From: Ignavibacteriota bacterium | GTDB taxonomy: Bacteria > Bacteroidota > Ignavibacteria > UBA10030 > SZUA-254 | Reading direction: 5' to 3' | NCBI GenBank assembly: GCA_016212665.1 | Contig: JACREZ010000036.1 | Span: 1 to 49,350 of the forward strand | DNA length: 49,350 nt | In this document: one piece after another, positions 24,954 to 34,549 of the stretch | Layout of the letters: each line of letters starts with the position of its first letter | How positions within the stretch are numbered: position 1 is the stretch's first letter | Made by a program: the position numbers and the translations under genes | Notes under the pieces: model-generated | Database searches by the model: none | The model's input: the letters and a program-made list of their open reading frames with translations, nothing else | What the model was told of the DNA's origin: nothing

Positions 24954-26498
24954 TTAATTCTGCCACAAATTCCTATCAAGCGTCCGGTACTGTATAGCCT
25001 CACTCAAATGCTCTGGACGAATAGAAGTTGATTGTGCTAAGTCTGCAATCGTGCGTGCGACTTTCAAGATGCGGTCATACGCGCGGGCAGAAAGTCCGAG
25101 TTTGTTGATTGCCATCTTCATCAACTCCTCGCCCGAAGAATCTATCTTGCAAAATTCCTGTATCTCTTTCGATTGCATATCGGCATTGCTATACAAACCT
25201 TTTCTCCCTGCAAATCGTTTCGTTTGAATTTCTCTCGTCTGAATCACTCGTGAACGAATTGATTCGGAAGTTTCACTTACTTCTTTACTTGCAAGTTCTT
25301 TGTACTTCACTGCCGGAACTTCGATATGCAAATCAATTCTATCGAGAAGCGGACCGGAAATTTTTGCCATGTATTTCTGAATCATCCCTGTGTTGCACGT
25401 ACACTCCTTCGCCGGGTCTGTGTAGTAGCCGCAGGGACAAGGATTCATCGCACAGATGAGCATGAAGTTGGCGGGATAATCAATGGACATTTTCGAGCGG
25501 CTGATGGTCACGTGTCCATCCTCCAACGGCTGACGGAGAACTTCAAGCACGTTGCGAGCAAATTCCGGCAACTCATCAAGAAATAGAACTCCGTGATGCG
25601 AGAGTGAAATTTCACCGGGGCGAGGAATCGTTCCGCCGCCAACAAGCGCGCTATCGGATATTGTATGATGCGGCGAGCGGAACGGACGAGTTGCAACCAA
25701 GGCAGAATCGGGCGGCAACAATCCCGCAACGGAATGAATTTTTGTTGTCTCGATTGCTTCATCAAAATTCAATGGCGGAAGAATTGTCGGAAGTCGTTTG
25801 GCAAGCATCGTCTTTCCGGAGCCGGGCGGACCAATCATGATGATGTTATGACCGCCTGCCGCGGCGACTTCAAGCGCACGCTTTACATTCTCCTGTCCCT
25901 TCACATCAGAAAAATCCACCGCGTATTTTTGATGAGTGGAAAACACTTCGCGCAAATCCACATGAAATGGTTTGAGAAGTTTATATTCGCCGTTGAGAAA
26001 TGCGTACGTTTCGGAAAGCGATTCCATCGGATAGACTTCGATGCCTTCCACCATCGCGGCTTCACGTGCGTTTTCTTTCGGGAGAATTATGCCGCGTAGT
26101 TTTTGCTTTTTAACTTCCAGAGCAATCGGCAACGTGCCGTGAATCGGACGCAAGGTTCCATCAAGAGCAAGTTCGCCGAGAATCACAAAATCTTTCAGCA
26201 AATCGGAATCAACGCACTCGGACGCTGCAAGCAAACCAATCGCTATTGGTAAATCGTACGCCGAACCTTCTTTCTTTAAATCAGCAGGTGCAAGATTCAC
26301 CGTAATTTTATGTCCACCCGGGAAATACATCTCCGATGTTTTGATAGCCGCGTACACGCGGTCTTTACTTTCCTTCACAGCATTATCAGGCAAACCAACA
26401 ATGCTGAAGTAGGGCGAACCTTTCTGCAAATGAATTTCCACATCAACAATTTGCGCGTTGATGCCATACGTTCCGGCGCTGTAAATATGTGAGAACAT
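24954..26498 (-). CDS. comM: ComM/YifB family Mg-chelatase-like AAA+ ATPase
   Basis: The start is set at 26498 ([13 protein letters not shown]), the usual family N-terminus; a further 20 codons are open upstream. The 514-residue protein has the N-terminal ChlI-like domain (about 20-140), an AAA+ module with Walker [11 protein letters not shown] (about 222-231), Walker [11 protein letters not shown], the four-Cys stretch [11 protein letters not shown]...CTC, and the C-terminal Mg_chelatase_C domain. ComM is a helicase that promotes branch migration during natural transformation. Its last 22 codons recur as a diverged remnant at 16911-16985. Confidence 0.95.
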   Translation of the reverse strand: MFSHIYSAGTYGINAQIVDVEIHLQKGSPYFSIVGLPDNAVKESKDRVYAAIKTSEMYFPGGHKITVNLAPADLKKEGSAYDLPIAIGLLAASECVDSDLLKDFVILGELALDGTLRPIHGTLPIALEVKKQKLRGIILPKENAREAAMVEGIEVYPMESLSETYAFLNGEYKLLKPFHVDLREVFSTHQKYAVDFSDVKGQENVKRALEVAAAGGHNIIMIGPPGSGKTMLAKRLPTILPPLNFDEAIETTKIHSVAGLLPPDSALVATRPFRSPHHTISDSALVGGGTIPRPGEISLSHHGVLFLDELPEFARNVLEVLRQPLEDGHVTISRSKMSIDYPANFMLICAMNPCPCGYYTDPAKECTCNTGMIQKYMAKISGPLLDRIDLHIEVPAVKYKELASKEVSETSESIRSRVIQTREIQTKRFAGRKGLYSNADMQSKEIQEFCKIDSSGEELMKMAINKLGLSARAYDRILKVARTIADLAQSTSIRPEHLSEAIQYRTLDRNLWQN

Positions 26499-26628
26499 GT
26501 AACTCGTCTTTATTTGTTTGTCCGTCTGCAAATTACAGAACGTGGAAGTGAGATACAAATATTTCGTCTAGTTTTTGTTCACACATATACATTGAATCAT
26601 TGATTTACATTTAACAATCTTCCTTCTA

Positions 26629-26703
26629 AGCATCGAACAAAAAAATGTAGAATTTACTTTCTTGCGTGTTCGTATTGACAGCCATGTCGTTCGATGCTAT
26701 TCC
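26629..26703 (+). promoter_or_regulatory. Putative promoter with a 10-bp inverted repeat
   Basis: TTGACA (26675-26680) and TATTCC (26698-26703) are 17 bases apart. Perfect inverted repeats AGCATCGAAC (26629-26638) and GTTCGATGCT (26689-26698) bracket the -35 box, with the right arm in the spacer. This could be an operator or a folded leader. It serves the lipoprotein at 26811. The 312-bp gap (26499-26810) shows nothing else. Confidence 0.4.
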
Positions 26704-26810
26704 ACTTCCCGTTGCGGCTCGCTTAAAAGGTTGATTCCCTCCTATTTTTTTCGTATTCTCTACTCGCAAAGTAGTGTAATCGTTTAATCTATCACAAAAG
26801 AAGCAAGTTT

Positions 26811-27695
26811 ATGAAATCCCTCATTTCTTTTATTCTTCTCGCGTTTGTATTTCTTGGATGCGATAAATCTCAGGTTCAGGAATTGGAACGGAAGAATACG
26901 CAACTCCAACAACAATACGAGTCTGCAATGCGTGACCTTTCCGTGCAAAGTCAGTACATCAATGATGTTACAAACGCAATCAACGGTGTCTATTCGAACA
27001 TGCAGAAGATTACCGAAGGCGAGTCGATGCTTTCCAAATCAACCAAAGAGTTGGAAACGGGAAAAGCCGCAATGCAGACACAATTGCGCGAACAAATTCT
27101 CAGTCAGATTTCCGGCATTGATAATTATCTGGCAGAGAACAGAAAAAAGTTAAAAGAACTTGAGAACAAGTTGAAGTCAGCAAACAGAAAATATGCGGGC
27201 TTACAACAGATGGTCGAAACACTGAAACAAACACTCGCCGAAAAAGAGCGCTCCATTGAATCGCTCGAATCGAAGTTGAAAGATATGAACATCCAGATTC
27301 AATCACTCGAGGAACGGCTTGCACAAAAGACTGAATCTGAACAACAAAAAGAACAGGTAATATCCTCGCAGAAAAAAGAAATCAACAAGGCATTTTATAT
27401 CGTCGGCACATTCGATGAATTAGAGAAACTGAATATTATCAAACATGAAGGCGGATTCCTCGGCTTGGTAGGAAAAACTACAACGCTTGCAAGCGGCTTT
27501 GATAAAAGCGACTTTATTACGATTGATAAGAACGAGCAAACAACCATTGAAATTGATGGGAAGGTTGATGAAATCATCCCAAAACGTAAGCAGGAATATT
27601 ACACACTCACACAAGATGGTTCAACTGCAAAACTCCTCATCCTTGATACTGAAAAGTTTTGGACAGAGCAGTATCTTGTCATTATCACGAAATAG
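26811..27695 (+). CDS. Coiled-coil lipoprotein
   Basis: A 294-residue lipoprotein with lipobox FLGC (acylated Cys17). Residues 20-195 are almost entirely heptad-patterned coiled coil (LERKNTQLQQQYESAM, LAENRKKLKELENKLK, LKDMNIQIQSLEERL). A C-terminal globular part of about 100 residues follows (FYIVGTFDELEKLNIIKHEG...ITIDKNEQTTIEI). This arrangement is common in conserved hypothetical Bacteroidota envelope proteins. It probably spans part of the periplasm from a lipid anchor. The function is unknown. Confidence 0.8.
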   Translation: MKSLISFILLAFVFLGCDKSQVQELERKNTQLQQQYESAMRDLSVQSQYINDVTNAINGVYSNMQKITEGESMLSKSTKELETGKAAMQTQLREQILSQISGIDNYLAENRKKLKELENKLKSANRKYAGLQQMVETLKQTLAEKERSIESLESKLKDMNIQIQSLEERLAQKTESEQQKEQVISSQKKEINKAFYIVGTFDELEKLNIIKHEGGFLGLVGKTTTLASGFDKSDFITIDKNEQTTIEIDGKVDEIIPKRKQEYYTLTQDGSTAKLLILDTEKFWTEQYLVIITK

Positions 27696-27790
27696 GGTTG
27701 TTGGTTAGTTGTGAGTGGTGAGTTTTTTCAGACTAACTACTACCCACTACTAATGAACCGCATGTTTTATTCATCGTAGCATGAAAGACG

Positions 27791-27891
27791 AAGATTGCTT
27801 CACTCCGCTGAAGCGGGATTCGCAATGACCCACACTCCACTGTCATTGCGAATCCCGTTCATCATGTATAAGAACGGGATGAAGCAATCTC
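27791..27891. repeat. Nested inverted-repeat element ('attgcttc' family, copy 2)
   Basis: Outer arms AGATTGCTTCA (27792-27802) and TGAAGCAATCT (27880-27890) are perfectly complementary. Inner arms GCGGGATTCGCAATGAC (27813-27829) and GTCATTGCGAATCCCGT (27842-27858) match with one mismatch. It shares the 'attgcttc ... cattgcg' words with copies at 4066 and 47791. The gap 27696-27790 before it is low-complexity (GGTTAGTTGTGAGTGGTGAG). Confidence 0.8.
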
Positions 27892-27984
27892 ACAATCCCT
27901 TTGAAACTTTTTTCTCATTTCAAATTTTCGCATTTTTCACCCACTAAATAATGAATCCCACAGAATAATAACTCCGGAGAATCT

Positions 27985-30168
27985 ATGAAATCGAAATCCC
28001 TCTATCATCTCACAGTTCTTTTCTTATCAATTTGCCTTTTCGTCCTCCCACTTTCATCAAAAGATGAAGGACAATGGATGCCCACACAAATTAAATCGCT
28101 TGATTGGACTTTGTTGCAACAACTCGGACTTCAATTAACTCCTGAACAAATTTATAATCCCAACGGACCGAGTCTTGAAGATGCTATCGTTTTGCTTGGC
28201 GGCGGAACCGGTTCCTTCGTTTCGGCAGATGGCTTGATTATCACGAACCATCACGTTGCAGTCGGCGCGGTTCAGTCAGTCAGTTCTGTTGAAACAGATT
28301 ATTTGAACGACGGATTTGCCGCCGATACACGAGACAAGGAACTTTCCATTCCATCCTACAATGCACAGGTTGTTGTTGATATGCAAGATGTTACCAACGA
28401 CATCATGTCGGTAGTGAGCGATACCATGTCGCCCGAAGCCCGTGCGAAAGCGATTCGAACAAAATCAACAGAGTTGGAAAAGAAAGCAAAAGGCGAAAGT
28501 GACTATACCTGCCGCGTCGTAGATTTCTTTTACGGCGTAAAATATTATTTGATAAAATATGAAACATTGAAGGATGTCCGGCTCGTCCTTGCGCCGCCGG
28601 TTTCCATCGGTACGTTTGGCGGCGATGATGATAACTGGATGTGGCCCCGACATACAGGCGACTTCGCGTTCATGCGAGCGTATGTTTCTCCCGAAGGAAA
28701 ATCGGTTGCGTATGCGAAAGAAAATGTTCCGTATAAACCGCGCAAATTCCTCCCTATGTCAACCGAAGGAATTCAGGAAGGAACATTCTCCATGATTATG
28801 GGGTTCCCCGGAAGAACATTCCGCTATCGCACATCGCCGGAAATCCAAATTCAAGTAGATGAAACACTGCCGCTCGGAATTGATTTAGGGAAAACTCAAA
28901 TTGATATTATTAATGAAGCGCGGAAAAAAGACCACGCTGTTTCCATCAAGTACCACAGCCGCGTTCAGGGAATTTCCAACGGATGGAAATATCGTGAAGG
29001 CGCGTTGCTCGGAATCAAATCGGCAGACGTGATTAAATTGCGACAGAATGAAGAAACAAAATTCAAATCATTCCTCTCCACTTTTCCGGAACTTCAGAAG
29101 AAGTATGGGAACATCATTTATGAAATTGACCAGTTGTATAAAGAACTTCGCACGTTCAACAAAAAACAAATCGTTCTCGGTCAAGGAATATATGTTGCAG
29201 ATGCAATCCGCCTTGCCGGAGCGTTTAAAGATTTTGCAAACTCGTTTGAAAAGGATTCTGCAAGCGGCGACATGAAACCGACAGAATCTGCAATAAAGAA
29301 TCTGAAAGATACTTACACAAACGTCTTGAAAAACTCTGACGTGAATGTGGACAAGACATTGCTCGTTGCTATGCTGAAGAAAGCAACGGAACTTCCCGCG
29401 GAACAGAAAATTTCAGTTGTACAAAAAATAGCCGGTGAGAAAACCGGAGAGAAACTTGATAAAGCAATCTGGAATTTTGTTAATGATTTGTATGATGATT
29501 CTCGCGTTATGACAGTCGAAGGGTGTGAGAAACTTCTCACGAAAGATGCAGATGATATAAAAGATGATGCATTTGTACAATTCGCACTCGAACTTGATAA
29601 AGATTTTGTCCCGCTTCAAGAAGCCACGCAAAAGTTCAATGCGAAGGCAGGAGCGTTACGCACGAAATTGATGGAAGCATGGCTCAAATATAAGAACACG
29701 GAAATTTATCCCGACGCGAACCGCACCTTACGATTCACGTACGGACAAGTGATGCCGTATTACGCACGTGATGCTGTACGCTACAATTATGTAACAACAT
29801 TATCCGGCGTAATGCAAAAAGAGACTGGCGCCGACCCGTTTGTTGTTCCGGAAAAATTAAAGACACTCTACGATAAAAAAGCATTCGGTGAGTACGCAGA
29901 CCCGAAATCGAACGATGTTCCGGTTGCGTTCGTTGCGACGCTTGATATTACCGGCGGCAACAGCGGAAGTCCCGTGATGAACGGAAAAGGCGAACTCATC
30001 GGCGTTGCATTTGATGGAAACTGGGAAGGAATGGCAAACGACTATTACTACCAACCCTCCGTCAACCGCACAATCTCCGTTGACTCGCGCTACGTGTTGT
30101 TCTACATTGACAAATATGCCAATGCACAAAATATTTTGAATGAGATTAAGGGGAAGGTTTCTCAGTAA
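27985..30168 (+). CDS. S46-family dipeptidyl-peptidase, DPP7-like
   Basis: An exported serine peptidase of 727 residues that removes dipeptides from peptide N-termini in the periplasm. The triad is readable: His90 in ITNHHVAVGA, Asp226 in WPRHTGDF and Ser660 in GGNSGSPV. The spacing His-Asp (136) equals that of Porphyromonas DPP7. Gly678 lies 18 residues after the Ser (FDGNWEG), where DPP7 has Gly and acid-specific DPP11 has Arg, so a preference for non-acidic penultimate residues is inferred. The residue after the His pair is Val, where most family members have Cys. A signal peptide is present (LFLSICLFVLPLSS). Confidence 0.95.
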   Translation: MKSKSLYHLTVLFLSICLFVLPLSSKDEGQWMPTQIKSLDWTLLQQLGLQLTPEQIYNPNGPSLEDAIVLLGGGTGSFVSADGLIITNHHVAVGAVQSVSSVETDYLNDGFAADTRDKELSIPSYNAQVVVDMQDVTNDIMSVVSDTMSPEARAKAIRTKSTELEKKAKGESDYTCRVVDFFYGVKYYLIKYETLKDVRLVLAPPVSIGTFGGDDDNWMWPRHTGDFAFMRAYVSPEGKSVAYAKENVPYKPRKFLPMSTEGIQEGTFSMIMGFPGRTFRYRTSPEIQIQVDETLPLGIDLGKTQIDIINEARKKDHAVSIKYHSRVQGISNGWKYREGALLGIKSADVIKLRQNEETKFKSFLSTFPELQKKYGNIIYEIDQLYKELRTFNKKQIVLGQGIYVADAIRLAGAFKDFANSFEKDSASGDMKPTESAIKNLKDTYTNVLKNSDVNVDKTLLVAMLKKATELPAEQKISVVQKIAGEKTGEKLDKAIWNFVNDLYDDSRVMTVEGCEKLLTKDADDIKDDAFVQFALELDKDFVPLQEATQKFNAKAGALRTKLMEAWLKYKNTEIYPDANRTLRFTYGQVMPYYARDAVRYNYVTTLSGVMQKETGADPFVVPEKLKTLYDKKAFGEYADPKSNDVPVAFVATLDITGGNSGSPVMNGKGELIGVAFDGNWEGMANDYYYQPSVNRTISVDSRYVLFYIDKYANAQNILNEIKGKVSQ

Positions 30169-30187
30169 TCAGTACTAAGTATTCAGA

Positions 30188-30234
30188 TGGAGTCCACTCG
30201 TAGCAATTCCGTACCTGATAATGAGTGGACTCCA
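30188..30234. repeat. Perfect 12-bp inverted repeat after the S46 gene
   Basis: TGGAGTCCACTC (30188-30199) and GAGTGGACTCCA (30223-30234) are perfectly complementary around a 23-base loop. There is only a weak T-run afterwards (CTATTTGG), so it may be a terminator or a dispersed palindrome. Confidence 0.55.
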
Positions 30235-30273
30235 CTATTTGGAAAAGAAAAACACTAAATAATTAGCGGGATC

Positions 30274-31224
30274 ATGAGACTGAAATCAATTTTATTTATT
30301 TTTATTTTCAGCATAACTTCCTATTCGGATGATTCTTATCTCGGTTCAGTAGGTGGAAACGCCTTTCCTATGGGTAGAGCAGATTCGATACAAATGATCA
30401 AAGAGAACATTTATATTCAATTATTCCAGAATGACTCTCACGTTAAATGTCAATTTTGGTTTTATAATTCTGGTTCTAATGATGTTGTGTCCGTCGGTTT
30501 TCCTAATTTTCATATCAACCCAGGAACATCTTCTAATCCAATTAGAAATTTCACTTGTAGAGTTAACGGCGAAACAGTAACAGATATTGGAGAAACAAAA
30601 CTTCAAACATCCTATCGCTACGATAGCACTGAGGAAGAAGAAAACTGGTATACATGGATAGTTGAATTCAAAAGTAAGGATACAGTTTTTATTGAAAACG
30701 AATACGACGGGGATTGGAGTGGTACAATGTGTGAGCAAGCTTTTGTTTATACTATAGGGACAGGTTCATCTTGGGCAGGTCCTATTAAAGAAGGTCGGAT
30801 TGTTTTTGATCATTCAAATTTGGCAACAACGAACTTTGTTATTAAGAAATCTATTTGGGCTCAATTGAAACCCGAATTCTTTAACGATAGTACTGTATAC
30901 TCATTTTCAAATTATTTGCCAAAACGAAATGAAGAAGTAGATATTTGGTTTCACTCATATTGGTCTTTTTCAGAAGAAACAGATACTCATCCATGTCCGG
31001 AATTTTATGGTACCATAGAGTCGATTGAGCAAGTACGTTTAATGAAAAATGAGTTATTCGCCAGACATGGATATGTATTTAAAGATACTTCGTTATCAAA
31101 TTATTTTGCAAAACAGACGTGGTACAAACCCAACAATGAGTTCGAGCCAAATATGTTGCCGAATGGGGAAAAACAATATGTAAAAAATCTACTTGGAATT
31201 AAGGAGAAACTTATGAATAGATGA
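30274..31224 (+). CDS. Exported protein with C-terminal YARHG domain
   Basis: A 316-residue protein with a signal peptide (MRLKSILFIFIFSITSYS). Residues 22-245 form an unknown beta-rich domain with many aromatic residues. The C-terminal 65 residues match the YARHG extracellular domain: LMKNELFARHGYVFKDTSLS...TWYKPNNEF. YARHG domains are found in exported proteins and are thought to bind the cell wall or peptidoglycan. Base composition is AT-richer than the S46 gene before it, which suggests separate acquisition. Molecular role unknown. Confidence 0.8.
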   Translation: MRLKSILFIFIFSITSYSDDSYLGSVGGNAFPMGRADSIQMIKENIYIQLFQNDSHVKCQFWFYNSGSNDVVSVGFPNFHINPGTSSNPIRNFTCRVNGETVTDIGETKLQTSYRYDSTEEEENWYTWIVEFKSKDTVFIENEYDGDWSGTMCEQAFVYTIGTGSSWAGPIKEGRIVFDHSNLATTNFVIKKSIWAQLKPEFFNDSTVYSFSNYLPKRNEEVDIWFHSYWSFSEETDTHPCPEFYGTIESIEQVRLMKNELFARHGYVFKDTSLSNYFAKQTWYKPNNEFEPNMLPNGEKQYVKNLLGIKEKLMNR

Positions 31225-31332
31225 GGAAGTTTTTTTTATTTCTATTGTCCATATCCATAGTGACAAAAACAACTGTTATTTACTTTGGTGTCACTGTCCC
31301 TACATGGAACAAACACGATGTTTTGCTCTCTT

Positions 31333-32394
31333 CTACCTCTTAAACACAATCACACTCGGTCCCATTTGTGCAGTGAATAATTTTTTCAGTGTTCCATCCT
31401 TCTTGTAAATCTGTACTTCCCCGTCTGCATTGAATTGCTTCACATCGGTAACATAGATTTCATCCTCTGCCTGGTCAACTGCAATATTGTAATACGTGCC
31501 GGCTATAAAATTCATCGTCACTACTTTCGTATCCGGATTGAGACGATGCACGGGACCGCCATAGTAACTCCCTGCAGTTACTCCGAGAACGTACACCGAG
31601 CCATCGAATCCAACGGTAATACTTCCAAATAAATTTTCTGCAACGTCAATCGTATCTTCAATCGTATTTGTGGATGGGTTGATAATCACAAGTCTGCCGA
31701 ATGATGTCGCATTACCTGTACACGAAATAATTACTTTCCCGTTTTTCAACGCGGTAATGCCGGAAGGTCCATAGCCGACTCTGAGCGTTGTTTTCACCGT
31801 GTCCGCGTTTACGTCAATCACTGTCACCGTACTGTCTGCTCCGTACCCGGAATTGCACACATACAATTGACTATCAACCACTAACATCCCTTGCGGATTT
31901 GTCCCGACATCAATCGAATCGCTCAACACAAAACCTGCAAGGTTCATCACGTAAATCGAATTGCTGAACAAGCGCGTGATGTATGCCTTACTTCGGTTTG
32001 AATCAATCACACGGTCGTGCGGCGTAGAAGAAAAATAAAACGTCTGTGTCACTTTCAAATCGCTTTCGCGCATCACTACAAGATTCATGGAGCCGCTCAT
32101 CAGTGCGTACAACCTCCCGCGTAAATATTGCAAATCATCCCCCGTACTTCCGAGATGGATTCCACCGTTTGCAGATTCAAACACGTTGTAATAGACCGTG
32201 TCATCGGTGATGTTATACTTCATCAACCTCGCGCCGAACGGGTCTCCGAAATTTCCTTCATTCAGGATATACACAACCTTCGCAGGTGGTGGTGGCGTAG
32301 GTGGAGGAACATAGATTTCAGATGTTGAAACCGGTTCATCTTTACATCCCAAGTAAATAAAAGCAACAAGTAAGAGATAAAAGAATTTTTTCAT
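31333..32394 (-). CDS. Beta-propeller surface lipoprotein, BtuG/YncE-like
   Basis: A 353-residue lipoprotein (lipobox YLGC, Cys17; Pro-rich linker PPPTPPPP) folded as a YncE-like seven-bladed propeller with repeats such as VTVIDVNADTVKTTLRVGYG and IDVGTNPQGMLVVDSQLYV. In Bacteroides, BtuG is a lipoprotein propeller on the cell surface that binds cobalamin very tightly and hands it to BtuB. This gene lies 8 bp downstream of the riboswitch-controlled TonB receptor, the same arrangement. The assignment rests on context and fold, not on close recognition of BtuG itself. Confidence 0.75.
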   Translation of the reverse strand: MKKFFYLLLVAFIYLGCKDEPVSTSEIYVPPPTPPPPAKVVYILNEGNFGDPFGARLMKYNITDDTVYYNVFESANGGIHLGSTGDDLQYLRGRLYALMSGSMNLVVMRESDLKVTQTFYFSSTPHDRVIDSNRSKAYITRLFSNSIYVMNLAGFVLSDSIDVGTNPQGMLVVDSQLYVCNSGYGADSTVTVIDVNADTVKTTLRVGYGPSGITALKNGKVIISCTGNATSFGRLVIINPSTNTIEDTIDVAENLFGSITVGFDGSVYVLGVTAGSYYGGPVHRLNPDTKVVTMNFIAGTYYNIAVDQAEDEIYVTDVKQFNADGEVQIYKKDGTLKKLFTAQMGPSVIVFKR

Positions 32395-32402
32395 GGCATA
32401 AT

Positions 32403-34421
32403 TTACGTTAATTCAATACTAAAAGAAAACCTGTATGAGCGCATCGGCATCGGATATGCCGGCATGACTTGATACTCCTGCTCAAAAATGTTCTTCACTT
32501 CAAATTTCATGTTCAACATAGCGCTTCCGACTTTCGAACGGAGCCGAATGTTTCCATCGTACAAACGATAGCCGGGCACATAGTTTTTATTATCCTCCGT
32601 GGTGAATCTGTACCCGACAAACTGATGTGTGAACGTTACTCCGATAAGAGAAACAAAACTCTCATGCACTTTGTTGTTGATAGAAATTGCAAAGTTCATC
32701 ATCTCCTCAGGAACGAACGGGAGTTGATTGTGTATCGTTGGGTCTCCTGAATACTCTGCTAATGTTTTGACGCTCTTTCCATTCGTATAATTCAAATCAA
32801 TCGCTAACAATTCATCGAACAATGTTCCATTATATGCTGTCTCGATTCCGTACGAAGAAACAGAGCGAACATTCTTCGGAGTAACAACTCCAAAGCCTGC
32901 GGCAGTCCAGATAATTCTGTCCGTCATTGAAATAGTGTAATATGTCGCTTTCAAAGAATGACTACCAAGAGCAATAAATGTGTACAATATTCCTCCATCG
33001 AAATTGAATGCTCGTTCCGGGTTTAAGTTCGGATTGCCGATGCCACCTCCACCGCTCCAATACAATTCATTAAAGGTCGGCGCGCGAAAGTTTTTACTGA
33101 TATTCATCCGAAGCATCAATTCAGATTCAAGCAAGGTAATATTCTTAAAGTGTAATCGTGTCTCAAGTTGCGGACTGAATGAATTCAAAAGAGAGGAAAC
33201 AATATCATACCGAACCGAAGGAATGAGCGCGACAGTTCGCAGGATACGTGTATTCACATCCAGATGTAAATCTGACCGGATATACGCGGCATATTGTTCC
33301 CGTTGTATTTTCGTTTTCATAACATTCCCTTCAGCAAACGTGTTGACAAATTCGCCGCCAAGAGTTAATGAGAGCGAACTGTCGTTGATGTACGATACTG
33401 TAGGTTCAAATCTCAGTTCATTATTTTTGAAATAATTATCGAGCGGCTTCCCCGCCACATTCAGCAACGGGTCTGAATACCGTTCATATTGATGATGTAA
33501 TTGCGCGTTCAATCCAAAAGAAAAATTCTTTTCGAACGAACGATAATAGAATGTCTGAAATACTCCTTCATCATCAGTTTGTCGTGCTTTACTTTCGCCA
33601 ACAGGACCAACAACCAATCCCCCACTCCCCCGCTCGGATGAATACCAATATCCTGCAACATTGAGTAAATCATTTCCATTCAATGAAAACGAAGTTTGCA
33701 CTGTCTCGTGTGTTGCCCGCAAATCAACATTCTTCCGTTCCAAATTGTACGTTAAATATCCGTTTGAAAAAGTGAATGGAAAATTTCCCTTGCTTCGCTG
33801 TTGCCCGGCACCAACCCGTACATTCGCGTTCCCGATGTTCACTGACCCGTTTACAGATAATTCCTGTTCACCAAAAGAACCGAACGAAGAACGTAATCGA
33901 AGTTTATTCTGTCTCACGGATGGAATTGTTACTAAATTCACCACACCACCAATCGCATCAGCACCAACGAGCGCGGAATATCCTCCTTGAGCGATTTCCA
34001 GCAGTTCCAGTTCTTCAACCGGGAACATTCCCAAATCCATCAACCCGTTTTGCATCGAACTGACTCTCATACCATTCAAAAGAATAACACTGTGTTCCGT
34101 TCCAAGCCCGCGTTGTGAAATTGTTTTTATTCCTGAACCGCCATAATCTTTTACAAAAACGCCGCCTGAAATTGAAATAAGGTCGCTTACAGTATTTGCT
34201 GATAATTCCTCGATATCTGTTTTGCGCAATTGTTTGGTCATCATTCCTATTTGTGCGCTCAACCGTCGTCCATGAATCAGCACTTCTTCCAACTTATAGG
34301 TTTTCAGTTCTTTCGTTGAATCAATCACTTGTGAACGCACATTCCATGGATTCATCATAAAGAAAATCAATCCAAGCAAAAGTCGAACAGTAAGAATCTC
34401 TTTGAGTGCTTTATGAAACAA
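32403..34421 (-). CDS. btuB: TonB-dependent cobalamin receptor (BtuB-like)
   Basis: An outer-membrane receptor for cobalamin. A TTG start at 34421 gives 672 residues and a signal peptide (ALKEILTVRLLLGLIFF); upstream ATGs would read through the terminator and riboswitch. Next comes the plug domain (about 60-160), with DISGGVF-type plug motifs, QRGLGTEHSVILLNGMRV and GADAIGGVVNLVT. A 22-stranded barrel follows, with TonB-receptor motifs such as NFRAPTFNELYW and NLNPERA near residue 490, and the C-terminal Phe-x-Phe pattern (YRFSFSIELT). Control by the cobalamin riboswitch supports the ligand. It forms an operon with the propeller lipoprotein. Confidence 0.88.
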   Translation of the reverse strand: MFHKALKEILTVRLLLGLIFFMMNPWNVRSQVIDSTKELKTYKLEEVLIHGRRLSAQIGMMTKQLRKTDIEELSANTVSDLISISGGVFVKDYGGSGIKTISQRGLGTEHSVILLNGMRVSSMQNGLMDLGMFPVEELELLEIAQGGYSALVGADAIGGVVNLVTIPSVRQNKLRLRSSFGSFGEQELSVNGSVNIGNANVRVGAGQQRSKGNFPFTFSNGYLTYNLERKNVDLRATHETVQTSFSLNGNDLLNVAGYWYSSERGSGGLVVGPVGESKARQTDDEGVFQTFYYRSFEKNFSFGLNAQLHHQYERYSDPLLNVAGKPLDNYFKNNELRFEPTVSYINDSSLSLTLGGEFVNTFAEGNVMKTKIQREQYAAYIRSDLHLDVNTRILRTVALIPSVRYDIVSSLLNSFSPQLETRLHFKNITLLESELMLRMNISKNFRAPTFNELYWSGGGGIGNPNLNPERAFNFDGGILYTFIALGSHSLKATYYTISMTDRIIWTAAGFGVVTPKNVRSVSSYGIETAYNGTLFDELLAIDLNYTNGKSVKTLAEYSGDPTIHNQLPFVPEEMMNFAISINNKVHESFVSLIGVTFTHQFVGYRFTTEDNKNYVPGYRLYDGNIRLRSKVGSAMLNMKFEVKNIFEQEYQVMPAYPMPMRSYRFSFSIELT

Positions 34422-34455
34422 GTTTTTCTTCGTGTGTTTCGTGTACTTCGTGGCT

Positions 34456-34493
34456 AAAAAAAATACCCAACCTTCAAAATGAAAAAGTTGGGT
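34456..34493 (-). terminator. Intrinsic terminator of the cobalamin riboswitch leader
   Basis: On the minus strand ACCCAAC pairs with GTTGGGT (plus-strand arms 34465-34471 and 34487-34493). A run of eight U (34456-34463) follows. It lies between riboswitch and btuB start, so the switch probably acts by premature termination. Confidence 0.8.
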
Positions 34494-34549
34494 AAAAAGG
34501 AAAATCATTCCTTCTTCCTCAACCTTCCCGCGAAGGTGTTTCAAGGCAA

